From NCBI GenBank assembly GCA_002349565.1, contig DEDN01000034.1, forward strand, positions 1-49,993: a stretch of 49,993 nt of DNA, read 5' to 3'. The notes below the pieces were generated by a model that saw only the letters and a list, made by a program, of their open reading frames with translations, had not been told where the DNA came from and made no database searches. The DNA is from Alphaproteobacteria bacterium UBA2903. Lineage in GTDB: Bacteria > Pseudomonadota > Alphaproteobacteria > CAAGCB01 > CAG-977. The position numbers and the translations under genes are program-made. Shown in pieces: positions 32,494 through 40,570 of this stretch; the first letter of the stretch is position 1, and every line of letters begins with the position of its first letter.

Positions 32494-32519
32494 CGGAAAG
32501 GAAACTTTCCGCCTTTTTT
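32494..32519 (+). terminator. Intrinsic terminator between the leader and the start of tail fibre 2
   Basis: A 7-bp perfect stem, CGGAAAG and CTTTCCG with GAAA loop, is followed by CC and six T. The fibre start codon at 32534 is 14 bases downstream, exactly as for tail fibre 1. The stem differs in sequence between the loci but its position is the same. It can act as terminator of the phosphorylase gene or as attenuator for the fibre. Confidence 0.85.
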
Positions 32520-32850
32520 ATTCGAGGTGAACAATGACGGTAAGCAGTCAAACAAACAAGGTGATTTACATCGGAAACGGGGTTGCGAAAGAATTTGCAA
32601 TCCCGTTTTCTTTTTTGGAACAGGAGCATATCAAGGTCAGACAAAAGAAAAACGACATACAAACGGAACGGACGGATTGGACGGTCAAAAGCGGCAACTT
32701 GGTGTTTGCGGACGCGCCTGAAAGCGGGGCTGAAATTGCGATTGTGCGCGAAGTGCCGCTGACGCAGGAAACGGATTACCGCGACAACGAGATTCTGCAC
32801 GCCGAAACGCTGGAGCGCAACTTTGACAAGCTGACGATGCAAGTCCAACA
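32520..32850 (+). repeat. Long direct repeat, copy 2 (fibre start and N-terminal domain)
   Basis: This is the second copy of the ~330-bp repeat at 3149-3480, covering the shared ribosome binding site and the first ~105 codons of the fibre gene. Differences are few and mostly silent, which suggests purifying selection or gene conversion between the copies. Confidence 0.9.
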
Positions 32851-34075
32851 GCTGAAAGAACAAGCCGACCGCGCGGTAACGGTGGATTTGTTTTCTCAAA
32901 GCATTCCGTCGGAATTTATCGGAAAGCTGAAAACGCTGTATGCAAAAAAAGAAAATGTGAATGCCGTGGCGGAAAAGATAAATCAGGTCAACGATTGCGC
33001 GGAGGCTTTGCCTTTGATTACGGCCGCGCCGGACAACGCTTTGACGGCGCAGTCGGCGAAAGATGCGGCGTTATTGTCCGAAATGAACGCGCGCATCAGC
33101 GAAACGGCGGCGGCTTCATCGGCGACTCAAGCGCTTTTAGCGGCGCAGACGGCGCAAAAGTACATCGGGGAAACGGTGTTTTCCATACTGCCGATTTCGG
33201 CGGCGGGGTATCATTTACTGGACGGTTCTTTGATTTCGGGGCAAGGCGTATATGCCGATTTTGTAAACTATATAGCATCGTTAGTTCCCGATTATCCGAA
33301 TCTGTTTGTGCAGGAAGCCGTCTGGCAAAGTTCGGTCGCTTCGTTCGGCGTTTGCGGCAAGTTCGTTTATGACGCGAATGCGGGAACGGTTCGCCTGCCG
33401 AAAGTTACCGGATTTGTGGAAGGCACATTGGACGCTTCCGCGTTGGGGGATTTGGTTCAAGCCGGCCTGCCGAACATTACGGGGACGGCGAAGTACAACA
33501 AAAGCGAAATAAACAGCTCCGGCGGAGCATTGAAATCGACGGAGGCCGGGACGCAAGCTTTATACAGTTCCAACGGGGCCGGTTCGTCTTTACCGGGGGT
33601 ATTGAATTTTAACGCATCGCTGTCGAACGGCATTTACGGCAGAAGCACCACCGTCCAGCCGCAATCGATCAAGGGGTTTATGTATATCGTGATAGCGGCA
33701 TCCGCCAAATCGACTGTTCAAGCGGATATTGACAATCTGATGAGCGGAGTCAACGCTCTTGTATCGACGTTGTCGTCGAACAAGTATGTAACGGACTGTT
33801 ATGTCAACGGAAACAACTGGTATCGTGTGTGGTCGGACGGATGGATAGAGCAAGGCGGACAAACGACATCTTCGACCGGAGTAGGAACATTGAATTTTAT
33901 CAAGCCTTTTCTGACAACGAACTATCTGTTTTTAACGCACACTAAGACCGGAAACGGTGATTACACGGTCAGAAATACGGTTGAAGTTCTTGGGACCAGA
34001 ACAACAACGGGAATCAATATTACCGGCACACCGTCTTTTACCAATTCATACACATGGTATGCGTGCGGTTACTAA
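32534..34075 (+). CDS. Phage-type tail fibre protein 2 with collar and variable tip domains
   Basis: The 513-residue protein shares its first ~105 residues almost exactly with tail fibre 1, a T7-type tail-attachment domain (TDYRDNEILHAETLERNFDKL as adjoining motifs). A helical Ala-rich shaft follows (about 145-215). Residues 215-280 resemble a phage tail collar domain (PISAAGYHLLDG, then FVYDANAGTVRLPKV). The tip (about 395-513) holds NNWYRVWSDGWIEQGG and a repeated beta pattern typical of fibre tips. The role would be receptor recognition by a phage tail-like particle. No other tail gene is near. It is followed by its own chaperone gene and converges on glycan locus 2. Confidence 0.85.
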   Translation: MTVSSQTNKVIYIGNGVAKEFAIPFSFLEQEHIKVRQKKNDIQTERTDWTVKSGNLVFADAPESGAEIAIVREVPLTQETDYRDNEILHAETLERNFDKLTMQVQQLKEQADRAVTVDLFSQSIPSEFIGKLKTLYAKKENVNAVAEKINQVNDCAEALPLITAAPDNALTAQSAKDAALLSEMNARISETAAASSATQALLAAQTAQKYIGETVFSILPISAAGYHLLDGSLISGQGVYADFVNYIASLVPDYPNLFVQEAVWQSSVASFGVCGKFVYDANAGTVRLPKVTGFVEGTLDASALGDLVQAGLPNITGTAKYNKSEINSSGGALKSTEAGTQALYSSNGAGSSLPGVLNFNASLSNGIYGRSTTVQPQSIKGFMYIVIAASAKSTVQADIDNLMSGVNALVSTLSSNKYVTDCYVNGNNWYRVWSDGWIEQGGQTTSSTGVGTLNFIKPFLTTNYLFLTHTKTGNGDYTVRNTVEVLGTRTTTGINITGTPSFTNSYTWYACGY

Positions 34076-34086
34076 AGGAGGAAAAA

Positions 34087-34431
34087 ATGAGCTTTACCAT
34101 CAATCAGATTTTTGAAAAATCCTATCCGCCGGCGGTCGCGGAGTATTGCAACGAAAACGGGTTAAGGATTGTCGAACTGGAATCGGGAAACGGCGTCCGC
34201 CGTTTTCAAATTCAAGAAGACGTTGTCGATATTGACGGACAAGCCACGCTTGTCAGAGAAAAAAGAAATCAACTTTTGCAAAAAACGGATTTTACGCAAA
34301 CGCTCGACGCGCCGTTTTCTGCCGAAGAAAAAGCACAGTACGCCGATTATCGCGCTTATCTGCGGGCAATACCGGAACCCCCCGATTTTCCGGATATTAC
34401 CGTAATGACTTTTGCGGAATGGCAAAAATGA
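34087..34431 (+). CDS. Tail fibre assembly chaperone-like protein 2
   Basis: The 114-residue protein starts at ATG 34087, with a strong AAAGGAGG site at 34074-34081 that overlaps the fibre stop codon. A longer frame from 34054 runs inside the fibre gene and is unlikely. The C-terminal half, VREKRNQLLQKTDFTQTLDAP then AEEKAQYADYRAYLRAIPEPP and TFAEW, matches the phage tail assembly chaperone pattern (R-x-x-L, helix with YR-x-x-LR, prolines, W). It is homologous to the protein at 4086 in this part and different in the N-terminal part, as expected if each chaperone fits its own fibre tip. Confidence 0.78.
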   Translation: MSFTINQIFEKSYPPAVAEYCNENGLRIVELESGNGVRRFQIQEDVVDIDGQATLVREKRNQLLQKTDFTQTLDAPFSAEEKAQYADYRAYLRAIPEPPDFPDITVMTFAEWQK

Positions 34432-34440
34432 AATAAAAAG

Positions 34441-34461
34441 GTCGGAGGATTTACCTCCGAC
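34441..34461 (-). terminator. Terminator hairpin with the glycosyltransferase stop codon in its loop
   Basis: An 8-bp perfect stem (gtcggagg and cctccgac) surrounds a 5-base loop with the TAA stop of the minus-strand GT2. On the minus strand it is followed by CTTTTTATTT, a good terminator; the + strand has a weaker T-rich tail. It separates the convergent fibre cassette and glycan operon, like the hairpin at 4469-4491 in locus 1. Confidence 0.75.
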
Positions 34462-35542
34462 ATTTATTCCTCTTGTTTTTATATTTTTTAAAAATTGGCC
34501 AATGTGTACACTTGTAAATAATGAGCACAAAAATTTGAAAAAGAGCCAATTTCTTTGCTTTTTTATTGAAAATACGCGCATACTCCGAATCATACTCATT
34601 ACAACAAACAGAGCAATGTTTGTTATACCCCCCCACCCCTACATCAACTTTCTTTTCATCTGGAAGAACATCATTTAGTTCATAGAGATAGTGAATTTTA
34701 TCAATTCCTTTAAATTGCCCCATACAGTTGAAAAAATTTTCCCAACTGCTGTAAATATCCTTATATGGAACGGATATTTCCATACATTTGTGTTGTAATT
34801 TAGTATCGTTCAGCAATCGAACGATATTTGCAAATCCGAAAATCCACAGTTGTTCCTTTCTTCTGAAAGACGTTTCAGACGGCTCTGATCCACGGAAAAA
34901 CGAATAATCGCACTCGGATTCTTCCGGATCTTGAACATGTAAGCCGTTTTCAACAATCGGCTTTTCCAAGAAAGAAATTTTTCCCGAATTGTTTAAGATA
35001 TGCGCAGAAATGCACGATTGAGAAAACATCGTGTATATCGTGTCATACATATTCGTCAACACTGTGTCGGAAATTACAGATGTTTTATAGATGCCGCCCG
35101 GAACAAAAGTCAGCTGAAAAAACTGATAAGCCGGATTGTTCAGTTCATTATCCGGAATAGCGTAACGGGCAATACCGATACAATCGACATTACCGTCCAT
35201 CGCTTCTGATACGGCACCGAAATTCGACCAATCATAATAATCGTCATCGCATAAAACCCACATATACTCTTTTCCGCTTAATGCCCCGGTTTCAAAAGCG
35301 CGAACAATATTGGCGTTTCCTCCGATGTTAAAAGGATTCTTTCGGTATATCAGATTAGGAAACTTCTTTTGATAACCGGAAACGATTTCCGCCGTGCTAT
35401 CCGTAGAATTGTTATCCAAAACGGTGATATCACATTTTTTCACCGGCGATTCCTCTGAAAACAACTGCTTTAACGTTCTATTCAGAAAATACGAACGGTT
35501 GTACGTTATCAAAACAATTTGAAGTTTTTGTTCAATTGTCAT
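34451..35542 (-). CDS. Family 2 glycosyltransferase with an interrupted G tract near its end
   Basis: I place the start at ATG 35540-35542 (MTIEQKLQIVLITYNR), which overlaps the acyltransferase stop by ATGA; the frame itself runs back to 35575. The 363-residue protein has a GT2 domain: VLITYNRSYFLNRTL, then VLDNNSTDSTAEIV, NPFNIGGNANIVRAF, and WVLCDDDYYDW with the metal-binding aspartates. It is similar to the start of the larger GT at 36662-39074 (shared LITYNR and LDNNSTD). Near the C-terminus the codons for VGVGGYN contain G4-T-G7 (34628-34639 on the + strand), a shorter, interrupted version of the tracts elsewhere, in frame here. It is the last gene of glycan operon 2. Confidence 0.82.
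   Translation of the reverse strand: MTIEQKLQIVLITYNRSYFLNRTLKQLFSEESPVKKCDITVLDNNSTDSTAEIVSGYQKKFPNLIYRKNPFNIGGNANIVRAFETGALSGKEYMWVLCDDDYYDWSNFGAVSEAMDGNVDCIGIARYAIPDNELNNPAYQFFQLTFVPGGIYKTSVISDTVLTNMYDTIYTMFSQSCISAHILNNSGKISFLEKPIVENGLHVQDPEESECDYSFFRGSEPSETSFRRKEQLWIFGFANIVRLLNDTKLQHKCMEISVPYKDIYSSWENFFNCMGQFKGIDKIHYLYELNDVLPDEKKVDVGVGGYNKHCSVCCNEYDSEYARIFNKKAKKLALFQIFVLIIYKCTHWPIFKKYKNKRNKCRR
34628..34639 (-). repeat. Interrupted short C/G tract in the GT2 gene
   Basis: On the + strand this reads C7, A, C4. It encodes VGVGGY in the GT2 and keeps the frame. It is shorter than the tracts that usually vary, so it may be a decayed or only weakly variable site. Confidence 0.7.
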
Positions 35543-36660
35543 TTCTCTCTTCCATTTTTGCGAATCATATTGCACGGTTTTTCAATCGCATAATAATTTA
35601 TAGTTGCTGCAACAACGCAAATTACCCCTCCTGCAAGTACGGAAACAGAAAGGTAATTGCCCCCCCCCCCCCCCCCCCCAATAGCGTTTAATATTTTAGG
35701 AACAACTGAAAGTAAATTCGAATGGTAAAGGTACATTCCGTACGAAATTACCGCCATACAATCAAAAAGTCTAAGCGGGTTATGCGCAACCTCTGTCAAT
35801 GACAAAGGAGTTGAACGAACGCGATTCTTTACGTCAAACGCATAAAACACCATACAAAACAGCAAAATATATACCGTAGGGTAACGATAACGATACATGT
35901 CCATATGAAGGTTATTCGCGTAAAACCATGTATTGACTAAGATGAAGCCAACAAGAACAATCAAACTGAACGGCCGCATCATTTTCTTTAACCGCGAATC
36001 ATCAACATCCTTTGTAAACGCATTAAATAGCAATCCACCAAAAAAGCAGTCCAAATTTGTTATCGTGGAGCTATATATATCACCGGGAGAATAACCTGCT
36101 TTGCGGCCATAATAGCGAAGCATTGCTCCGACAACAACAATTCCGCAAAACATCCACAATGATTGCCTTTTATTCAATCTTTTAAATACAAATTCATATA
36201 CAAACGGCGCAAGCACATAGCATTGAACAACCGTAGATATAAACCACAAAGCACCTATTCCGTCTATTCCCGGATTACCATCTCCGTTATATGTAAATGT
36301 TAGCAACTTTACCACATATTTAAAATCAATTGTTGCAAACCAAACAGGATTGACAAAACAAAAAACCAAAAAAATGAACAGATAATATGGCGGTGCGATG
36401 CGAACAAAACGGCTGATATAAAACTGTTTAACTCCGTCCAAAGTTTCCGTCTTGTACTTCCCGTTATAGAAGCCTTTGCCCAACAAATACCCCGACAATG
36501 TAAAAAACATCCACATAGCCGCCCAAGCAGGGGTATAAATATACCACGGGAAAGGAACCGCCGGATTAGCGGCCGATATAACAATTTTTGAATGAACGCC
36601 AAGAACGCAAAAAAGCGCAATACAGCGAAGAACATTAAAAACATCAGGTCTGTTACTCAT
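35539..36660 (-). CDS. Membrane acyltransferase (OafA-type) with an in-frame G20 tract
   Basis: The 373-residue protein belongs to the acyltransferase-3 family: start FNVLRCIALFCVLGVHSKIV contains the conserved histidine, then MFFTLSGYLLG, the arginine-containing FYISRFVRIAPPYY, and about ten transmembrane helices. Such enzymes O-acetylate surface polysaccharide. A run of 20 G in the coding strand (35660-35679 on the + strand as C) encodes seven glycines (AIGGGGGGGNYL) in a loop near the C-terminus and keeps the reading frame open, the on state. Loss of one or two G would truncate the last ~45 residues. Stop overlaps the next GT2 start. The locus-1 acyltransferase has a similar tract but is out of frame, so the two differ in state in this sequence. 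Confidence 0.88.
   Translation of the reverse strand: MSNRPDVFNVLRCIALFCVLGVHSKIVISAANPAVPFPWYIYTPAWAAMWMFFTLSGYLLGKGFYNGKYKTETLDGVKQFYISRFVRIAPPYYLFIFLVFCFVNPVWFATIDFKYVVKLLTFTYNGDGNPGIDGIGALWFISTVVQCYVLAPFVYEFVFKRLNKRQSLWMFCGIVVVGAMLRYYGRKAGYSPGDIYSSTITNLDCFFGGLLFNAFTKDVDDSRLKKMMRPFSLIVLVGFILVNTWFYANNLHMDMYRYRYPTVYILLFCMVFYAFDVKNRVRSTPLSLTEVAHNPLRLFDCMAVISYGMYLYHSNLLSVVPKILNAIGGGGGGGNYLSVSVLAGGVICVVAATINYYAIEKPCNMIRKNGREK
35660..35679 (-). repeat. G20 homopolymer tract in the acyltransferase gene
   Basis: Twenty C on the + strand encode polyglycine on the minus strand, in frame. A pure tract of this length would be highly prone to replication slippage. Its exact length in the assembly should be treated as approximate. 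Confidence 0.9.
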
Positions 36661-36661
36661 T

Positions 36662-39074
36662 TTAATCCCCCTTAAAAGTCAGAGCGTTTTGTGTCAAGAT
36701 CTGGATCAATTTTTGTTCTATAGCTTCATATAGAACATGCCAGTCCATGGAATAATTGCCACTCTCTTCGTTGAGAATATATTTTTCAGGAATTAGATAA
36801 GAATCTATTTTAAGATCCGGAATAACAACCGATGAATTCAAAATGATTGATAGATCTCTCGCTGCTTTCGGTCCATACAAAACAACAGGTTTTCTAGATA
36901 TCCAATTGTAATGCTCAGGCGTTCCAAAAGGCATAATTAAAAGGGATGCTTCACTATAAAGCTTAACCTTTTCAATGCAATTTTTGCCAATAACGGAATG
37001 AATGCGTTCAAGAGCTTTTGGTGTGAGATTTTCCATAAGACGGAGCATGTTTTCTTTATCTTTTTGTATTTTTTCAGCACTGTCAAATCCGTCTCCATTG
37101 CCGGCAGGTTTGGAAAAACCATCAATAAAAAAGGATACCCGCTCATACTTTTCTGTTAGATTGTTTATAATTTCTGCAATGCCGACATTTTCTTCCCGCC
37201 ACACGCGTTGGTTCCAACGAAGAGCAATGATAATGTTTACATCATTTTTAGATAAAGAAATATCAGAGTTGTTTTTACAAAACTCCAATAAACGATTTGC
37301 TGTTTTTTCAAAGAAAACATCCTCTGTGCAATAAATAAGAATGTCTCGTGTTGTAAAATTATGATTTATTTTTAATTTTAATTTTATATTAAACTTTTTC
37401 AGATAAGATTGCATATTAAAGTAATCTGAAAAATAGTACATATATTTCATCTTCTTAAGCAGATGGTTTTCTCTTAAGAAATCGATGCCGGGCTGTTCCT
37501 GCCAAATATGATGTCCTAGATTCCAAGTAGCTAAAAGCATTATTCGTTTTTTTATAAATTTTTTATGAGATTTTATTTGTTTCAGAATAAAAATTTCCTT
37601 TAACACCTCTTGTGGATATAAAGGGATGCCAAACATTATATTAGGATCATCAAACGGATGAAAAACATAATTGTTATCGAAATACCCCCAATAGCAACTG
37701 TATGGCAACGCTATAAAATAAATGAAACTATCCGATGTTTCATATCCTACATAGACATTATTTGTAACTTCGATACAGAAGCTTCGGATAATTTTTTTCC
37801 CCTTCTCCATTGGGAAAAGGCGTACTTTCCCGTCCAAAAGCGCAGAAAGCGTTATACATTTTCCAATATTTAGTTTTTGTTGATTAATTGGATCAAGCTT
37901 TGTTAATTCATTTTGTTCTCTTTCCATAGCGCAAAGAGCCCCGAGAAGAGACGTTTCATTCTTATGATGTTTTAATTTAATCCATTCGGATTTATATTTT
38001 TCTTTCATTTTGCCGAATGTAATGTGGGAAAAAAGACGGATAAGAAATGCAGGTAAATATATCTTGCTACCATTAGACGAAATATTTTCGACATTGTCAG
38101 GGTAAATTAAATTTTGTTCAGGCATATTTTTAACTCCAATTGTTTCTACTAACATATTTTTAGTTTCTGGATATCTGAGAAAAAGAGTTTTGATTACCTC
38201 TTTTCTATGTTGATCGTCCAGAATTATGTAAACATCATAAAAAGCCGACCACAATTGCGGTTCATGATACAGTGTAACAATATGATTATAAAAAGAAGCC
38301 CAATTTCCGTTAAAAATATCCGGTTGCTCTATTGCAGTATTGAAACAACAAATCTGTAAATTTCTGTCTTTTATTTGCTGTAAAATCAAAGAAAAACCAT
38401 GCGTCCATGTCATGGAAGAAATTATTTTTGTCAATTCATCCGGATTATGGCCTCTTGTATAGGAATAGTCTGTCAATTCCAGTTCCAATCCATGATCGAC
38501 AATAGGTTTTTCTAAAACGTATACTGTTCCACCATTGTTAATGAAAGTAATAATAATTTGCAGATAACCAAAAAGTGTGTACGCACTTTCAATCATATTT
38601 CTGGATACGGTATCTGTAATCAGCGTTGCTTTTATAATGGAAGCTGGGATAAAAGTTGCTTGTACAATCTGTTCTGCGACTGAAGAGGCGTTTTTTAAAA
38701 CATACCGAGAAACAAGAATATAATCCTCATCATTCTCTATAGCAGCTTCAACCTCATTCCAATATGAGAAATCAAAATGATCATCATCGCATAAAACCCA
38801 GATGTATTTTTTTTTGCAAGACAGGTAAGCCTTAATTATGTTTCCGTTAACACCCAAATTGAGAGAGTTTTTTTTCGTATTTTAAATTTTGATGTTGTCG
38901 GGCAAACTTTTCGACAATATCACACGTTTCATCGGTGGAATTATTATCTAAAATCGTTATATCAAAATCACGTACGGGAGAATCATTCCCCAATATCGTT
39001 TCTAATGTACGCGTTAAGAGGATAGCTCTGTTATATGTAATTAAAACTATTTGTAAATCATCTTTAATACTCAT
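36662..39074 (-). pseudogene. Large two-domain glycosyltransferase broken by an A8 tract
   Basis: Two minus-strand frames belong together: 38847-39074 (GT2 start: LQIVLITYNRAILLTRTLE, ILDNNSTDETCDIVEKFA) and 36662-38857 (continuing NIIKAYLSC, then KKYIWVLCDDDHFDFSYW). The break is at eight A in the coding strand (eight T at 38868-38875). With seven A the reading becomes YEKNSLNLGVNGN, the usual continuation of a GT2, and the protein would have about 803 residues. The C-terminal ~430 residues form a separate domain (IMLLATWNLGHHIWQEQPG, then LLIMPFGTPEHYNWISRKPVV), probably a second glycosyltransferase that I cannot assign. The A8 tract could vary, or be bypassed by transcriptional slippage, or be an assembly error. 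ATGA overlap with the epimerase gene supports the operon. Confidence 0.78.
38868..38875 (-). repeat. A8 tract at the frameshift of the large glycosyltransferase
   Basis: Eight T on the + strand are eight A in the coding strand. Codons before and after show that seven A would keep the GT2 frame. It is a plausible slippage site during replication or transcription. Confidence 0.85.
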
Positions 39075-39940
39075 TTGTTTTCTCCTTCATAAACTTTTTT
39101 CAATCCAGCCTTTAAAGATGTTTTTGCTGTCCAACCCAACATTCGCAAAGGTAAGGTGTTGATTTCATAATCCAACACTTCATTTTTTCGATAAGGTAAA
39201 GCGCCAAAGTTCAATTTTGTTGAATTACCTTTGAAAAGAGTTTTAATACTAAAAACCATGTCCTTGACAGTCGTTTTTACATTTGTTCCGACTTCAAAAA
39301 TGGCTAAACGATCGAATGGTATTCGATCCGCATGAGAAATAACACAGTCAAAAGCGGAAACAACGTCATCAATGTAGATAAAATCACGGGTTTGAGAGCC
39401 TTCCGTCAAATCTATGGAGATTGCGTTTTTTCTGAATTGTTCAAATAAATAAGCAATAAATTTTACGGGTTTATCATTTGGGCCGTAAAAATGATCAAGC
39501 TTCAAATCAATGGATTTGATTTGATCTGCATACATCGAAAGCCAATCTGAAAAGCAGTGTTTTGTTAAAGAATAAGGCGAGATATTTTTAGCTAAAATTG
39601 TATCTGTGTTGACAAATAAATTAACATTATGTTTAACAGCTTGAATCAAAACGCTTAATGGAAACTCGACATTGGCTTTCAACATTTCTGTAATTTGTTC
39701 TCCGCAGCGGCCATATAGCGTCGCCGTGTGAATAACGATATCCACCTTTTCCTTTTCGAAAATATCACCGATTTCCGTTTCGTTCAGATAGTAAACACTA
39801 ACATTTTCATGTCCGTCGAACTTGAATTGTTCGGAACGGTTCAAAGCCAACGCAATGATGTGATATCCCTTGTTCAAGAAATGCTCTGCCAAGTGTGTGC
39901 CCAAATACCCCGTCGCTCCGATCAGAAGAATTGTTTTCAT
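39071..39940 (-). CDS. NAD(P)-dependent sugar epimerase/dehydratase/reductase (SDR)
   Basis: The 289-residue protein is an extended short-chain dehydrogenase: GATGYLGTHLAEHF (residues 8-21) is the nucleotide-binding loop, VDIVIHTATLYGR follows, and TRDFIYIDDVVSAF is the typical substrate-loop motif. The catalytic tyrosine region reads ISPYSLTKHCFSDWL, the expected YxxxK. In the company of CDP-3,6-dideoxyhexose genes it is a candidate for the last reduction or epimerisation of a CDP-4-keto sugar, as in CDP-abequose synthases. A second SDR at 43928 competes for that role; which does what is open. ATGA overlaps join it to the broken GT, and it starts just after a HAD phosphatase gene. Confidence 0.8.
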   Translation of the reverse strand: MKTILLIGATGYLGTHLAEHFLNKGYHIIALALNRSEQFKFDGHENVSVYYLNETEIGDIFEKEKVDIVIHTATLYGRCGEQITEMLKANVEFPLSVLIQAVKHNVNLFVNTDTILAKNISPYSLTKHCFSDWLSMYADQIKSIDLKLDHFYGPNDKPVKFIAYLFEQFRKNAISIDLTEGSQTRDFIYIDDVVSAFDCVISHADRIPFDRLAIFEVGTNVKTTVKDMVFSIKTLFKGNSTKLNFGALPYRKNEVLDYEINTLPLRMLGWTAKTSLKAGLKKVYEGENK

Positions 39941-40570
39941 TTATAAAAACTCCTTCAATGCTTTTGCGGACGGCACATATCCGTCAACGTTTTGAAATCC
40001 GAACCCGTAATTTACGCCGATGAAATCGATGCCTGCTTTTCCGGCCGCTTCTTTGTCGCCGCTTGTATCGCCAACCATAACGATTTGACGCGACGTTATC
40101 GCCGGATCTGTTCCTTTCCACCATTCCAGACAAGCCAGTATCAGCTTATCCTTTGTCAAAAGCCCGTCATGATCCGTGCCGTAAATCGGGTGACAGTATT
40201 GGTCAAACCCGAAATGAATGCAGAGCCGTGTCGTATAATCCTGCCGTTTGTTCGTAGCAATCGCTTGTTTAACGCCGTTTTCCCGCAAGTGTTCCATTAC
40301 GTCATAAATACCGTCATAGGGAACGGCCTTGAGCAGGTCGAATTCTTTATACCTGTCCCGAAACAAGTCCGTCGCCTTCCGCGCTTGTTCTTCCGTCATT
40401 TGGAACAATTTCTGAAAAGCGTCTTTGATTTTGGGAAAAGAAACGACTTCTTTCGCTTTTGCGGAAGAATACCCTAATTGTTCCAACGTATGCGCCGTCG
40501 CGGAAACGACGCCTTCACGCGTATCAAGTAATGTCCCGTCAATGTCCCAAATCACATAGGAATATTTCAT
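39941..40570 (-). CDS. HAD-family phosphatase (Gph-like)
   Basis: The 209-residue protein has the motifs of phosphoglycolate phosphatase-like HAD enzymes: VIWDIDGTLLDT (residues 6-17), a helical cap, AIATNKRQDY (motif II), and IVMVGDTSGDKEAAGKAG (motif IV) at about residue 163-180. It probably removes phosphate from a small metabolite or sugar phosphate; in this operon it may supply or recycle an intermediate of the unusual sugar. It overlaps the aldolase gene stop by ATGA. Confidence 0.85.
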   Translation of the reverse strand: MKYSYVIWDIDGTLLDTREGVVSATAHTLEQLGYSSAKAKEVVSFPKIKDAFQKLFQMTEEQARKATDLFRDRYKEFDLLKAVPYDGIYDVMEHLRENGVKQAIATNKRQDYTTRLCIHFGFDQYCHPIYGTDHDGLLTKDKLILACLEWWKGTDPAITSRQIVMVGDTSGDKEAAGKAGIDFIGVNYGFGFQNVDGYVPSAKALKEFL

